From: Aphrophora alni
Taxonomy: Eukaryota > Arthropoda > Insecta > Hemiptera > Aphrophoridae
DNA length: 64,000 bases
Reading direction: 5' to 3'
NCBI GenBank assembly: GCA_963513935.1
Contig: OY740770.1
Location: forward strand, 85,657,267-85,721,266
Part shown: one piece after another, positions 47,674 to 60,459 of the stretch
Position numbering within the stretch: position 1 is the stretch's first letter
Layout of the letters: each line of letters opens with the position of its first letter
Position numbers and translations under genes: made by a program
Notes under the pieces: model-generated
What the model was told of the DNA's origin: nothing
The model's database searches: none
What the model saw: the letters and a program-made list of their open reading frames with translations, nothing else

Positions 47674-50600
47674 ACTTCTTCGAGAATAGATTTTTAACTG
47701 TTTTAAACCATGTTTATATAGTGTAGGTATATTTTTATTGTTTTATATATACTTGCAGGTTACTATGACTACTCTTAAACAGTATTACGTAATAACAAGA
47801 CATTATATTCAACTATTTTAATAAAATGTTGGTCAAATGATCAGGTTAAACTACAAAATAATGAAATAATGACTAATTCGTTTTCAAAAGTCCAATTTAT
47901 TTTGCAACTAAAACTTTAGTAGCTAAACAATATAGAACCTTTATAATTTTACTGTTTAAAATGTGTGCTGTGTGATGTAAAGATATCGTTTAAACACTTA
48001 CAATAATTAAGGCACATATCTCGAAATAGAATGAAAATGAAAAAAAAAAGTTTCTGCAGTTATGTTTTTACTTTACAAGTTGGTTACATATATAACATAA
48101 TTTATTGGTGCAAATAAATGTTTCATTTTTGTAATTTCTATAAAAGCAAAATAAAACATTTATTTTTTTATTAGTGAGATGATATAAGTATTAATAATAT
48201 ACGAAACTAAGCGTGTAGGTTGTATTTCATTTCACAAGAAATTGAATCGTAGCTGAATATATTCAAACAAAGAAATAAACGAAATCGTTGTAACTCTATT
48301 TTCTGCTATGAATTTGTTTGTTAAAAATTAATTATTTACAGTCAATGTAGTTTTTATACTCCTACAGTTTACTTTTCATGTATTTTATACATGAAGAAGA
48401 ACTGGTAGCAAATAAAAGGGAAAAAACAAACAAAGATTATTGTCTACCATGTTTAAAGAACATTCAATCTAATAAAGAATATTTAGTTGAGTAAGGTCCC
48501 ATGAATCTTAATCAACATCATTTCATTGGATGATTGGATGTTTGTATATAAATACGGGATGGAAGGGGGGAGGGTTTTATTACAATTTCAAATAGATGTA
48601 GACAAAAAAAAAGTTTATAACTGCTTACTTGCAAATATAATTTTACACATGTGCTCTGTATACAACGTAATTGGTTACCTATTATTGAAATAGTTTTAAC
48701 GGGTGTTTAAAATTGAGTGATTTATATTTAGGTCGAGAATGAGTTTATTTCAGAAATAGAGGGATACATGGAAACGTATAAGCTTGCCCCCTTAACTGTT
48801 TTAATAAAACATTATAATATCATGGAAATCAATAACTGTTCAGTAGTTTTAAATTTAATTCTAAGAATCATTCAGCAATAAGTAAACAATTATTTACGTA
48901 TTGTTTCTCAGGCCAGTGTTTCATTTTAACAGATCCATATCTTGGAATTTCAAGGCCACGTACATTATAGAAAACGTCAAACACTAGATTAAAACCTCAA
49001 TGTCAAACTAACAAGTATTATAAATTACAATAGCTGAACAAGTTATAGAACATGCATAACCTAATTTGAATATCTGAACCTAAAGGATTTTTACAATTTT
49101 AAACTTTTAGTAAAAAATAGATTGCAATGAAAACTAAGTTACAATAGTTGCAAAAAGAATTGATCTTTTTTTGACTAATGTAGTGTTTAATATTGCTAAA
49201 TAATTATAAAGTTGCAGTATCCAAGGGACAACTGTTAACAAAGGACAAGATTAAATCAAGTATGTATTGTAATATTTTATTGATGTAATAAAATATATTA
49301 ACTATTTATTTTAAGAATATAATTTACAGTCCCGGTAACTCAGCCTTTTTAACTGTTTACAATAAACAGTAACGAAATATTTGAATCAAGAGTTTATTTT
49401 TATTTTATAAATTAAAATGAATAACATTATGAGTCAGGAAGTGTAACTTATTAAATAAAATATACATATATATATTTCATATTAATGGAATTAATAAAAA
49501 CATATTGGTAAGTTAATTTACAACAGAATTCAGCCTAAGTGATAAGTTTTTAATTTTTTATATATCTCAAAGATAAGAATCACTTACAGTTTAATAAATA
49601 AAATATTATTCTTTTTAAATAGATTCATTGTCTTTCATATATTATGTTTTGTATTATTATTACTCAAATTAATGTTTGAAAACATAAACTAAACAAATTG
49701 TAACACCTGAAACAATTGTCATTTTAGAAAGTTCTCAGTGCATATTTCATTTTCACAAATTATTATTATTTTCAATTTGGTATAGTGTTTGGTTCTACAA
49801 ACATTTTATATATCAAAAAACATGTGTATCAGATTTTGACTCGACACAATAGAATTTGTAAAAATATATTTCAAAAACCATTTAAATAAAACAATAGAAT
49901 AACAATTAAGTTTTCATGTAATCCCTTAATAAAGGAAGTGTTTCTGTTCACTTGTCTTACTCATTTTCTGAATATCTGCAATGTTTAGGCTACTAAACTA
50001 TCTCTAAAATGAAGAGCATTTTTAATTTTTGACTCCTTAAATTTTGTAATAACTAAATATTCTTATGAACTGACTTCTTTAAGCATTTAAAAAATATCTA
50101 CATGAATAATAAATTTAAGTTTAATACAAATTTATTTCCTGACATTTCATCCTGACTTCCATAACTTTAAATACATTATGACAAACATAAATACGTTGTT
50201 TTATAAAAAATGTCAGATCCCCATTACGCAGTATTTGAAAAGATCCTAAAGTATCTAATTGACATTTTCATTCCTCTTTTTCGGGTAAAGGAATGTTCCT
50301 TCGTGTCACGTATCATATTACTTGCAATACCGGTATGGTTTTGTCAGAGAAAAAGAATAAAATGACAAGATAAAATATTATCGTGAAATTTCACAAAAAT
50401 TAGAATAAAGCAAAAATATTCCTGCTGGATATGTTTCTCATAATTAGTTTCTGAACAAATATATTGGTATTTAAATTTAGTTTTATTCTCTCTAACATTA
50501 TATATACTTATTACAACAATAGACTAGTTGTATAAATTTTGTGATTTTTCACTACTGGTTCGTTATAACATTGTCATGAGCAATTTATAAATCTTTGAGT

Positions 50601-53035
50601 ATGGTCGACGATCAGTTTTCATTTGCAATTCAATATACCATCAAATAGTTTAAGTGTATGTACGCTGTGTCCTCTTTATCTGATTTCTAAGAAAGAAAAA
50701 CTTATTAACAAAATAAGAAAATAAAAATAACTTCATTAAAGCGCCGATTAGTTGGTGCAACAAAAATATGGGTTTTGTATAATTTGAAAAAGTTGGAAAA
50801 ATGATATTACAAATACCATTCCCAGATTTTAAAAATTTATATTTTCTTAGATGATGAAAGATACAATTAATAAATATATTAATATTATATGTTCTTATTT
50901 TAAGCTAATGTAAGATCTGCAGTTAAGATGGAGTTACGAAAAAATCTGATGCAATTTTGAAATTTCACATAATTATTCTTTGGAACAATCTGTCAATCCA
51001 ACAAAGCGTAAAACATAGTGAATCTTTCAAATTTAACAAAAACCAACACAAAACCAACATAACACAATACATGTGGAAAAAAAACCTACGTTTTAGTGAT
51101 AAGTTTAATATTTTTACACTTATAAGCCTCTCTAAAAATACAGTTGAATTTTTTTTTGATAGTCAATATTCTTGCTTTAAAAAATGCATAGCTTATAATG
51201 TTAAGAATTTGGTTTAATAATTTATTAATTAATAATTCGTAACACACCAGATATGTACCAAATTTGATATCACTTTGAGCTTCTAATATTTATTTATTGA
51301 AATGTATAAAATTATTATATTAACACCTGTGAATTTTTCATTTTAAATCATAATAAACTCAAAACAAACTAAAATATTAATATTCAATTAGGTTCGAATG
51401 AATAATATTCCTAAAGATAAATATCATACTATTTATGAATATCATAATAGTAATATAATAAATAATATAATATTCATAAGATATCATAATACTCAAATTT
51501 ATTTCCATGCAACTTAGTAATATTTCGATAAATAATAATTACGAATCGTATAGCGAAGAAGATTTCTTTTTACTAAAAGACACACCACTATTTTACAAAT
51601 CCCAGGCTGAGGTCCCTTTTGCAATGATAATATCTTTTAAAAAGAGAAAATTGGATTTTGGTTTGTTAGTTAGTCATTGGGGTGGGAATATATTTTCTTT
51701 ATAATCCCAAAAATATTGAATTCACTTCAAAAACTTATCTAAAGCTTCATCTTTCTATCTATTCAAGTTTAAAGTTTATTTAACCGTTTTGGAGTTAGTT
51801 TCTCTCTATTTGACAAACCTTTGAACATCCATCCTAGGCCTCAAGATCTAATTTACAAAGATACAAGAATTGCCTTTTTTATAGTATTTGATTTACTGGA
51901 ACTTCTGCGTGGATGTATGTTATACTAAAATATAATTGTGATCAATAACGCTAACCGTGATAAACCTAAGCGTGCGTGTTATTATTGTAAATGGAATCAA
52001 CAAAGAGTGGAGAGAAGAAAGCGACTCTACCATATAGGTTTTTAAAATGTTAAAATGTGACTGTCGTTGATTATCGCAAATAGACTAACAGCAAATTTTC
52101 AATTTTATTGCAGAATAAGTGTTCTATAGAATATTAATATGTTGGAAAATATCTGGTTATAAAGATGGTCAAATCTATGCTGTGTTGGTATGATTGGCTG
52201 GAAAGAACTGAGCTAGTGACTTCAACGACGTAATTTGTTTACGAGAATTGAAGAAATAAGATTCGTAGATAGTTTTCCTATAAAAGTGGGCGTTTATAAA
52301 ACTAGGAGGAGGAGGGGGAACACATCTGTATATTTTATATTAAACCATTACGTTCTCTATAATTGACTTGAATGTTTGGTAAATATCATATATTGGCGTT
52401 TATATAGAGTTTCATTTAAATTATGTTTATATTTAATAACCTATTGTGATTTATATATATAAACTTTAATTGTGGCCTTGACTTTTATAAACTTAAATTT
52501 AGATTTAATAGACTTCAAAAATGGAATACTGAACCTAAACTTTTTGTTTGCGGATTATAATATTGTTTTAGCTGAGGCGATCTTTTAACTATTTTATCTC
52601 CTAATTATATGAAATAATTTGCACAGCCTTGTTTTTATAATGCCAAAATTAACATGAGATAAATGAGTTTTAGATAAATTGGTAAACAAAAATAACTTAA
52701 TAGTAATATTTAATTACTAGTTATTAAGTGATTGTTTATTTTGTGTAATGTGTCTAGCTTAAAGTTTTATAATTGTTTGCTACTATTAATTAGCTTCATG
52801 ATGAGCAATTTTAGTTTAAAGTTAATTAATAAGAAAACCTTGTGTAGTAAATATTAGTTTTTAATACAAGCAAGTCCTCATTAAAGGATCAGTGAAAATA
52901 CTTCGCAAAAAACTTTCTCCTAATCACCCATCCCTGGAATAAAATAAAACCGAATCAAAACTAATTTTCAACAAAAATATCAGTAGTTGTCATTGTCAAT
53001 TAAAAAATTAAAATCAACTGTGGGCGCCGAATTTG
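46870..53035. other. AT-rich non-coding DNA
   Basis: No gene recognised over about 6 kb. It contains (CA)n at 47639-47668 and a strongly palindromic AT-rich stretch at about 51410-51485 (ATATCATAAT/ATTATGATAT-type arms). The frames at 50957-51217 and 51507-51704 are AT-rich noise. Confidence 0.5.
47639..47668. repeat. (CA)n microsatellite
   Basis: Fifteen CA repeats followed by TACACAC. Confidence 0.95.

Positions 53036-53070
<35 letters not shown>
53036..53070. repeat. Poly-A tract (35 bp)
   Basis: An uninterrupted run of 35 A preceded by TGTGGGCGCCGAATTTG, a locally GC-rich phrase. It may be a retrotransposition tail on the plus strand, but no body is recognisable. Confidence 0.9.
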
Positions 53071-53072
<2 letters not shown>

Positions 53073-54058
53073 TATAATTGCGTAGACATAAAGTAGATGC
53101 AACTGTGCCATAAAAACGTACTCAAAAGAAATGGTTTTTATTAACATAGATATTATTCTGACACCGATCAAGGTCAAATTATATTGGATATATTTTCAAT
53201 TTATATTGGATCAGTAATATTTTTCTACTTAAAATTTTACGTATATGTTTGGTCAATAATCTTCATAGTTTAAAAAATTTGAGTAAATCAGTAGAACCGA
53301 ATTTAAGGAATTACGAGTAAATATAGTCTTAACTTGTTTTTACCGATTGTTTGGATTTTTACTGATTAGTAACTAACAGGCACTTTTGAGATGACGATGT
53401 CATTTAATTTTCGGTCTTTTAGAGGCTACCATTGAGAATAATTTGATCAAAATCGTTACAGGCGATATGAAAATCGTATTTTAAAAATTCATTCACATAG
53501 CAGACACGTCCGAATTTTGGGCTACAAGTAAACAAAAGTTTCAAAGCTGTAACTATACCCACATTCCAAATTTGATTATTGTAGATCGAAAATTATAGTA
53601 CTAGTTCGCATAAAACACTATACTGTTCGCATAAAACATATGAAAGGCAGTTTCCAAAACTACTTTTTGTTTACAAAATGGGCCTCAATAAGGCAATGTC
53701 AGCAAAATTTTCTAATCAGAGTCTTTGACCATTCACATCACTTTCTCTGCACTATTTAAACATGGGTGAGTAATAAATGGGGTTAGGCCTCCAAATATTT
53801 ATTCGCGTGGCATTTACTGAGCTGTGGCCAATGAGCTGTGGATATGATTTGTCCACTTTTCTAATATAGCTATTTTCCGTTAGTACTAACATTTGGGCTC
53901 TTACAGATAGCCAAACGTCTAAGGAAGGGAGAGAATATTATGAATATCCTTTCCTTGAAATATGTTATACAGACCTCAATAATCTGAACGATCTTTACTC
54001 CAATATATTTGTTGAGTGAATTGGAAGGAAACATAGTAATGTTTTGTAAACTTTTAGT
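53071..54058. other. No gene; possible dispersed-repeat remnants
   Basis: Near-balanced stretches at 53390-53660 and 53690-53910 look like eroded repeats (for example CCACATTCCAAATTTGATTATTGTAGATCG). There is no recognisable coding. Confidence 0.35.
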
Positions 54059-54873
54059 GAAGATGAAATGTTAATAACATGCTTCTAGAATAAAATGGTT
54101 CAAAACAAATTAGGTGTGTTTTTTATCACAAGGGATATATTACACCCAAATTGAGGTGATAATCATAACAAATTATGTTTAGATATATATAGCATATGAT
54201 ATTTAAAGTTTATTAACAAAAGAAAAGTAATTTAATATAGAACCAAGTATAAACATTAAATGTTGAAAAGTTTGCAACTTTCAAAGTAAGTGATAAAGTT
54301 AAAATACAGACGTCATAATATCCGCCACCAAAGTTATTTGGACTGAACTTCCTGTTCTATATTTACTGCTTGCCCCATGTAGATTATTTAGATATAAATC
54401 TGTTTATGGTTTCCTTTTAAGATAATGGTTCCATTAAATATCACTGAAATGATATTTCAATCTAGATAATTTTAAATAATTAGTGTTATATAATACTCAC
54501 AAAGGTAATTATATTTATTCCCTCTTTTTGTATTTTCCACTATAATTGATACCTTAATGTTTTATAACTAGAAAGTATGTTACCACTAATAAATTTAGAC
54601 ATTTTAAAATCTTGATAATTTCAGACAGTTATATATACTTAATCAAAACTTTTTGCAATTAATTTTATTACATTCGTGATGTTTTAAATTGTTCACTCAT
54701 TTCAATTTCGTAAAATTGTTAAAAAACGTAGTTATTGAGGAGGTTAAAACCGAATAACCTAAAAGTGGCCATACAACATTAGTCATAGTATGGATGTATT
54801 ACAAAGAGTTTCTACAATGAACTTTGTTTTGAACCATTTTATTCTTGAAGCGTGTTATTAACGTTTCATCTTC
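54059..54873. mobile_element. Inverted-repeat element, about 815 bp, 51-bp arms
   Basis: The left arm 54059-54109 begins GAAGATGAAATGTTAATAAC and runs to GGTTCAAAACAAA. The right arm 54823-54873 is its reverse complement with about five mismatches in 51 bp. The AT-rich interior has no open frame or known motif. It fits a MITE-like non-autonomous DNA transposon, but I could not define a target-site duplication because the arm ends fade on both sides. Confidence 0.6.
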
Positions 54874-55379
54874 ATTTATATTTCGTAGTTTACCTAATGT
54901 AAAGATAGTTTGGAGAGTTTTCGAATAATCTACTTTGGGTTTTTCACAGAAATATATTTAAGAAAATCACCTAACTATCTATACATTTCTGATTATATAA
55001 AAAATGAATTGTTTTTGAAAAAAATGATATATTATTGTAATTTTTAAATTATACGACAGGGTTGCCTAAATAATTCATCGATTTATTACCAATTACATAC
55101 TAATGACTATTTCAACATTAACAAAAAATTAACATCTACTTTGATTTGGATAGTATCATAATATAATAATGAAATAAATAAACGAAGAATAAATTAATAA
55201 ATATAGATGTAATAGATTTAATTTAACCGAAAGTTATAATAAAATAAATAACGTTTATAAATTGGTTTATTAAACTTCTCATTATGCCATTACAATTCTC
55301 TACTAATAAAGAAGTGCAATGAAAATCACAAATTAAGTTGAATCTCGATCTATTTCTACAAAGCACAAACTCATTAGCT
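54874..55379. other. AT-rich non-coding DNA
   Basis: Nothing recognised. Confidence 0.55.
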
Positions 55380-55739
55380 TGGCGTATAGTTTATTTTCTC
55401 TTCGCACTGTCGCTCGCTTCGCTCCTGTCGAGTCAAGTCGAGTATTTCCCGTTCAGGTTATGTTCAGGTTCTTTGGAATTAAGTTTAGAATACTTTGTTA
55501 CTCGTTAGATTTTTTGAATTTAATTCACTATGTAAACTTTTAACCTGGTCGGGGAACTTATTTGTTGCAGAAAGAACAATCCAAACCACTGGAAGTCTAG
55601 GCTGGATAATTGTTTGGCCTGGTCTGAGCGTTCAGTTCGCCGATCACCGAGTTCAGCAGCCCATACTTTTTCTAAACAGCATAATAACAGTTTTAAGAAG
55701 ATTGGCTAAAAGACCTTCCTTCATACAACATATTCCTAC
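55380..55739. other. GC-richer flank of the retrotransposon relic
   Basis: Contains CpG-rich short repeats (GTCGCTCGCTTCGCTC, GTCGAGTCAAGTCGAG, GTTCAGGTTATGTTCAGGTT at about 55408-55470). The open minus stretch at 55560-55680 is probably downstream coding of the adjoining reverse transcriptase, but I cannot align it to a known domain. The 121-codon plus frame (55495-55860) is the antisense shadow. Confidence 0.35.
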
Positions 55740-56270
55740 AATGGCTAGTGCAAGTCTGCATAACATCCAAGCAGATACCTATGTATTTGTCTCTGATTAT
55801 TATATCAAAATCATCAGCATACCCCTGAACATGGATACCTTGCTTATTCAGAATCATTAACAAGTTGTCTGTGACTAAGTTTTACGGAAAAGTTGAAAGC
55901 TGCCGCCCTGTGGACACCCTCATTGTGTCGCAACCTTATCCCATTTTACTCACAAGGTATCCTGTGCCTGTCTGTTGATTATTGTATTAATGTATACTTC
56001 ACAATAGTTCGATCAGCACCGCGGGTTACAACCATTGACACTAAGTGTTACTTGTCGTGTATTCCAAAGCCCCTTCTATATCTAAGAGGACACCTAGTGC
56101 AATCTTTTTATGAGACTGCTTGTTCAATCTGGCTAACCATAGCGTGTAAAGTTTCCAAGATTTCGAGCATTGACAAGCATGCTGATTAGAACCTTGATAA
56201 TGCATCACTAGACCTTCCAAAACCTCTCTAATAAGCATATATAGAATTTTCTTCACTGCCTTGAGGAGAA
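55740..56270 (-). pseudogene. Non-LTR (Jockey-type) reverse transcriptase fragment, dead
   Basis: Three reverse transcriptase blocks occur in order and at normal spacing on the minus strand but in shifting frames. ALGVLLDIEGALEYTT is the palm A block, with catalytic Asp at 56082-56080. GCPQGG is the B' block at 55919-55902. VQGYADDFDIIIRDKY is the C block, with the catalytic YADD Asp pair at 55815-55810. The residues before block A (LIREVLEGLVMHYQGSNQHA...) also fit the approach region of the Jockey group. After the A block there is a stop, and after PQGG the expected LSP residues are lost through an indel. Endonuclease, thumb and tail are not recognisable. It is a 5'- and 3'-truncated, inactive LINE copy inserted in antisense orientation. 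Confidence 0.8.
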
Positions 56271-56279
56271 AAGGTGTAA

Positions 56280-56925
56280 GACTTTTATTATTAATTACTT
56301 ACATAGGAGATTATCAGATTTTTACTATAGCTGTGTCAATGTATAAAGAAAGAGAGAAAATGTATAATGTCGAATGATACAGAAAATATTTTTTATAATT
56401 AATTCAATTCCAGTTAAAAATACAGTATTAAATCAATATCTAGAAAGAATTTCTCAAAATATACAAAGTACTATAGAGTTTATTAATGACCTATAACGGG
56501 GTAAGTAAAATTATTGGATTCATTAAAATTCTCAACATTTATGGGTAGATTTATTGATCGTACTAAATTATGGCTTGTTTATATTATTCCTTATAATATG
56601 TATATATTTATTATTTAAGAGAGAACAATTATTTTTAATTTTCTTATTTAAGCAATATTATAACTTCATTTTCTATTCTATTTTAAAATTTTAAAACTTT
56701 GTTATTTATTGTGTAATTGGTATTTTATCACGAGATTTTGTTTATTTATAAGTTGTAGGTTCAAATTAAGTTATTGAACTGTAGTATATTTAAACAATTA
56801 TGTATATGGCATATCGTGATACCATTAGAAGAAGATCATTGCAAATTTCAGTATACAGGTAAACTGTAATTAACAACCCAAACAATTGAAATGGTACCAT
56901 ATATAAAAGTGCTCAAAAATTTTAT
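56280..56925. other. AT-rich non-coding DNA
   Basis: Nothing recognised. Confidence 0.5.
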
Positions 56926-56927
56926 TT

Positions 56928-57440
56928 GATTCTCAAATTCAATTTAAGCCATTGAATTTAATTAAAACGGGTGAAATAGATTCATAGTAAATTGAACCAC
57001 AGGTGGACGACAAGCGTTTTTTACGTTTCAACCTAAAGTATGTGATCCACGAAGTTATATTTGTTTGGAAGTGAGGCATTATTCCACATTATAACGCTTC
57101 AAATTTCAATAGAAAACGCGAGGAAGTCATTTTCTTTGCTTGATATTGCTAAATCATATTTCACATAAGTATTAAATTACATATATTTCTTGATCAAAAA
57201 TATTAAAATAATCTCTTATAACTGTAAAATTTTGTTTGAATTAGAAGAAATGCAAGGAACAATTAATGAACCCTTCTGGCAATTCAGTTTGCACAGCGTA
57301 CTAGATATGCATAAAATTACAATGTAAAGCGATAGCATAAGTACATACACGATGTAACTACTTTGCAGTAGGCTACTACAAATATGGATATATTCTCAGA
57401 AATTAAAAAAATAAATCGTTTATTTTCCCAAATGCTCTAA
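56928..57440 (+). repeat. Dispersed repeat, copy 1 (uninterrupted)
   Basis: Matches the reverse complement of 62740-63470 along its length. Shared blocks include TTCTCAAATTCAATTTAAGCC, AACCACAGGTGGACGACAAG, ACGTTTCAACCTAAAGTATG, TTTGCACAG.GTA, AAAATTACAATGTA.AGCGAT and AAGTACATACACGATGTAAC. It carries the empty insertion site AACAAATATAACTTCGTGG (on minus, about 57054-57072) that is occupied in copy 2. No coding is evident; the family is unknown. Confidence 0.8.
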
Positions 57441-57444
57441 AATT

Positions 57445-59360
57445 GTTGATTTTTCTTCCATATTTTGTAACATGAACAAAGCCTAATATATCGGTATATG
57501 ATGAAATTATCGATCTATAACAATCGAATTTATTGGGGAAGAGTATTAATTTGTTGTCCATGTTTTGTTGATAAATTTGTTAATAATACCTACTTAAGTT
57601 GTTCAGCAAAGCCAATGTGGATGTGACACCGAGTTGTCACTACATACATGAACATTGTGATTAAAGTACAAAATCAAAACGTATCCTTCATAATGTTTTG
57701 ATGGTACGTAGATATGGAAGCAAATAAAATTAAAATTTACTTTGCATAGGCAGAAAGACATGAAACCTTTCAAACACTCCAATTCTACTTTATGTTAATC
57801 ATACTCACACACAGCATTTGCAAGGAAATGAAACGTCATATCGAGCCTGTCTTTCCACATTTCCTCTTCCTGTCTTTCCTCTTCCTGAGATTTATTTGAT
57901 TAACCTACCCTCGTCACAAAATATATATAATTCTTCTTTAAAGAAATAAGTCAAACACAGCTGAAGTTTGAAATTCAAATTAGGCTTAAAATATAACTTT
58001 TATTTAAAGCAAGTTTTTTTTAGGCGATGAATAAATTATAAACATAGTTCAATACAAAAAAAATGTAATATTATTTTCCACATACGATTTAGAAGAGTAT
58101 TGTGTGTTGACCATTTAAAGTGGTTTCAGTTGCTTAAGTCAAATTTGAATAGTTTAACGTTGTTTTATGATAACTATTTGTCCTCTATTAGTAATTACTT
58201 GTTATAATTACTTAAATATCAGTGAAATATATTTGCAGTTTAATTCAATGGTGCAATCGCTAAAGATAAAAATTAGCTTTATCGAAAAAACTAGCTATAC
58301 ATTTTTTAAATACACTTTTTCATGTTTACGATTTGGGGAGTTTTCTTGACGGTTTAACATATATATTACATAGAAAAACGAGTATAGACACTTTTTCTAT
58401 ATATTTTCGTGATTTTTATTTTTGTGTTCAATCTTTTATTCTCATTTTTTAAATTTATGGATTTTGAACAAAACTAATTTTTGCATCTTTACTCCCACAT
58501 TTTCCACTTTTTCTTCCACTTTTTTCAAAGTTAAAGGTTTCAATTGGTTTTTAAAATGATTATCATTAAAGAACTTTTGTGCAAAATTTACTTTTTTTCG
58601 TGCTTATATCGAAACTAACATCTATCGCGAATACTCTACCAGCAAAATGTACACTACCTACATGGGAAGCATTGAGTCTAATCAATAACAATATCGGAGA
58701 TAAAAAACAAAGGAAAATTACTATTCTACTTAAATGTATAGATTTATTTACTGGATTTTTTATTGCTTTTCATAAAGTAATAAATTAAACCAATTCCGAA
58801 TATGTCGGCCATTATTAATTCACTTTATTTTGGCAACAAACGACTTGATTAATTTTATTCATGATCTGCCATTTTATTACGTGACAATTAGAAATAAAAC
58901 GAAAGTAAAATGGTATATAATAACCAGTTTACTACTTATTTTGGTTTTAGTCAATGTTTAGTCAAAACTCAGAAAAAAAGAAAAGAATAAAACAGTAATT
59001 AAATGTTTGTTTTTAAAACAAAAAATACATACCATCAATGATAAGTGTAGGTAGTAGAAGGATAATCTCTAACAACGATAACATTTTGTTGAAAATTAAA
59101 AGAAATTATGCAAACTCTAAGTGTACCCATCTGGTAATGCAGTGTGCAGTTTACAGAGCGCACTGGAGATACTGTATTTAGAATTTTGCAAGGCAATATC
59201 ATTATAACAAGCTTCCTTTACTTTCATTGTAGAGAGAATATGAATATTTTGTGAAGGAAGAAAACAAATATCTTCCAGAAATATTAAAATGATTGCAGAC
59301 ATGAATAAATTCAACTTTGAATATTATTACAAGTGTTAATCTAGAGTAACTGGATATGCT
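57445..59360. other. AT-rich non-coding DNA
   Basis: No gene recognised. A plus frame at 58579-58788 has fairly balanced composition (...AKCTLPTWEALSLINNN...) but I recognise no family. Confidence 0.45.
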
Positions 59361-59362
59361 TA

Positions 59363-59838
59363 ACAATTTACTGTTTATTACACCAACTTACCGACACCAA
59401 TTATTTTGACGTTTTCTTCAGATTAAAGTCTTAATTTTACAACACGTGTTTCGGACATTATTCGTCCATCGTCAGGAGATAAAAAAACACAATTTCAAGC
59501 ATTCAACACGTAAAAACAAACAATACAACAACATTCATAGCACTTGCGCACAAATAATAATGTTTTCTATCCGTTTGTATTAATATTAATAATGATATTA
59601 GTTGTATATGCATATAATAATGGACACATGCCCCGAAAACATTATTATTTAGGCGCAAGTTCATGAATGTTGTTGTATTTTTGTTTTTACATGTTTGAAA
59701 GTTTTTAATTGTGTGTTTTTATCACCTGACGATGGACGAATAATATTCGAAACACTTGTTGTAAAATTACGATTTTTATTTCAAGGAACGATCAAAATGA
59801 TTACTAGCGGTAAGTTGACATAATAAACAGTTAATTTG
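59363..59838. mobile_element. Penelope-type palindrome with paired hammerhead-like cores
   Basis: Arms 59363-59571 and 59633-59838 are inverted copies. Paired blocks include ACTGTTTATTA, CAACTTACCG, TAATTTTACAACA.GTGTTTCG, ATTATTCGTCCATCGTCAGG, ACAACAACATTCAT, ACTTGCGC and AAATAATAATGTTTTC. About 61 bp separate the arms. In the left arm the minus strand (59475-59441) reads CTGACGA-T-GGAC-GAATAAT-GTCC-GAAAC-ACGTGT, a hammerhead-type catalytic box with a 4-bp stem II and a self-complementary stem III. The right arm on plus (59726-59760) has CTGACGA and GAAAC, but stem II is mutated (GGAC/ATTC). Such motifs are known in terminal repeats of Penelope-like retroelements. No coding lies inside. Confidence 0.6.
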
Positions 59839-59839
59839 A

Positions 59840-60459
59840 ATATTAGTTTTAATAACTTTAAAAAACTAAAAATCATAATTTTAATAACAGTATTTCTTAT
59901 ATTCGAATTCTGGTGTGAAGGAAATAACTAAAAAGATTATGAAATTGATTTTATATTTTGTTTTGTTTTTTTAGTAACACACTTTGAAAGAAAGTAAATT
60001 ATGATTTGAAAAAATTCATAGATAGTGGGAGAAAAGTAGGCCTACAGGTGATAATTTTTTCCATACTCAACAGACCAACCGACCAGAAGTAAAGTGTTGC
60101 AATTCCTTCAAGCAAAATTTCACAATCGTGGAAACCTAATATTTAAACTCGGTATCAATTTCTAACTGTAAGGTTACCCACTCTGCATAACCTCCCCCCC
60201 CCCGCAAATATTAGATTCACAAATACTCCTTCAATTTCTAATTTCTGTGTAAAGTAAGAATTTGTGATCAAAGGTAACCTAATTTTCTAATTCTTTATAT
60301 ACAGTATATATAGGCCTATATATATATATATTAGACGATTGTGAACACGTAACAGTTTTTTAGAAATCCCATTAGTGTTAGCTGGAATTTCCATGTCACA
60401 ACATTTACAGACTAAAACTAACCATTACAATAAAACAATTAAAAGGATTGTAATGATTA
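59840..60459. other. No gene; C-rich tract
   Basis: Contains CCTCCCCCCCCCC at 60191-60203 and short (TA)n around 60300-60330. Nothing else recognised. Confidence 0.45.

Noticed and set aside
55495..56189. Plus-strand frames of 121 and 98 codons
   Set aside because: They are antisense to the recognisable reverse transcriptase blocks and have no motif of their own.
58579..58788. Balanced-looking 69-codon plus frame
   Set aside because: No recognisable family, and no splice or start context that separates it from chance.
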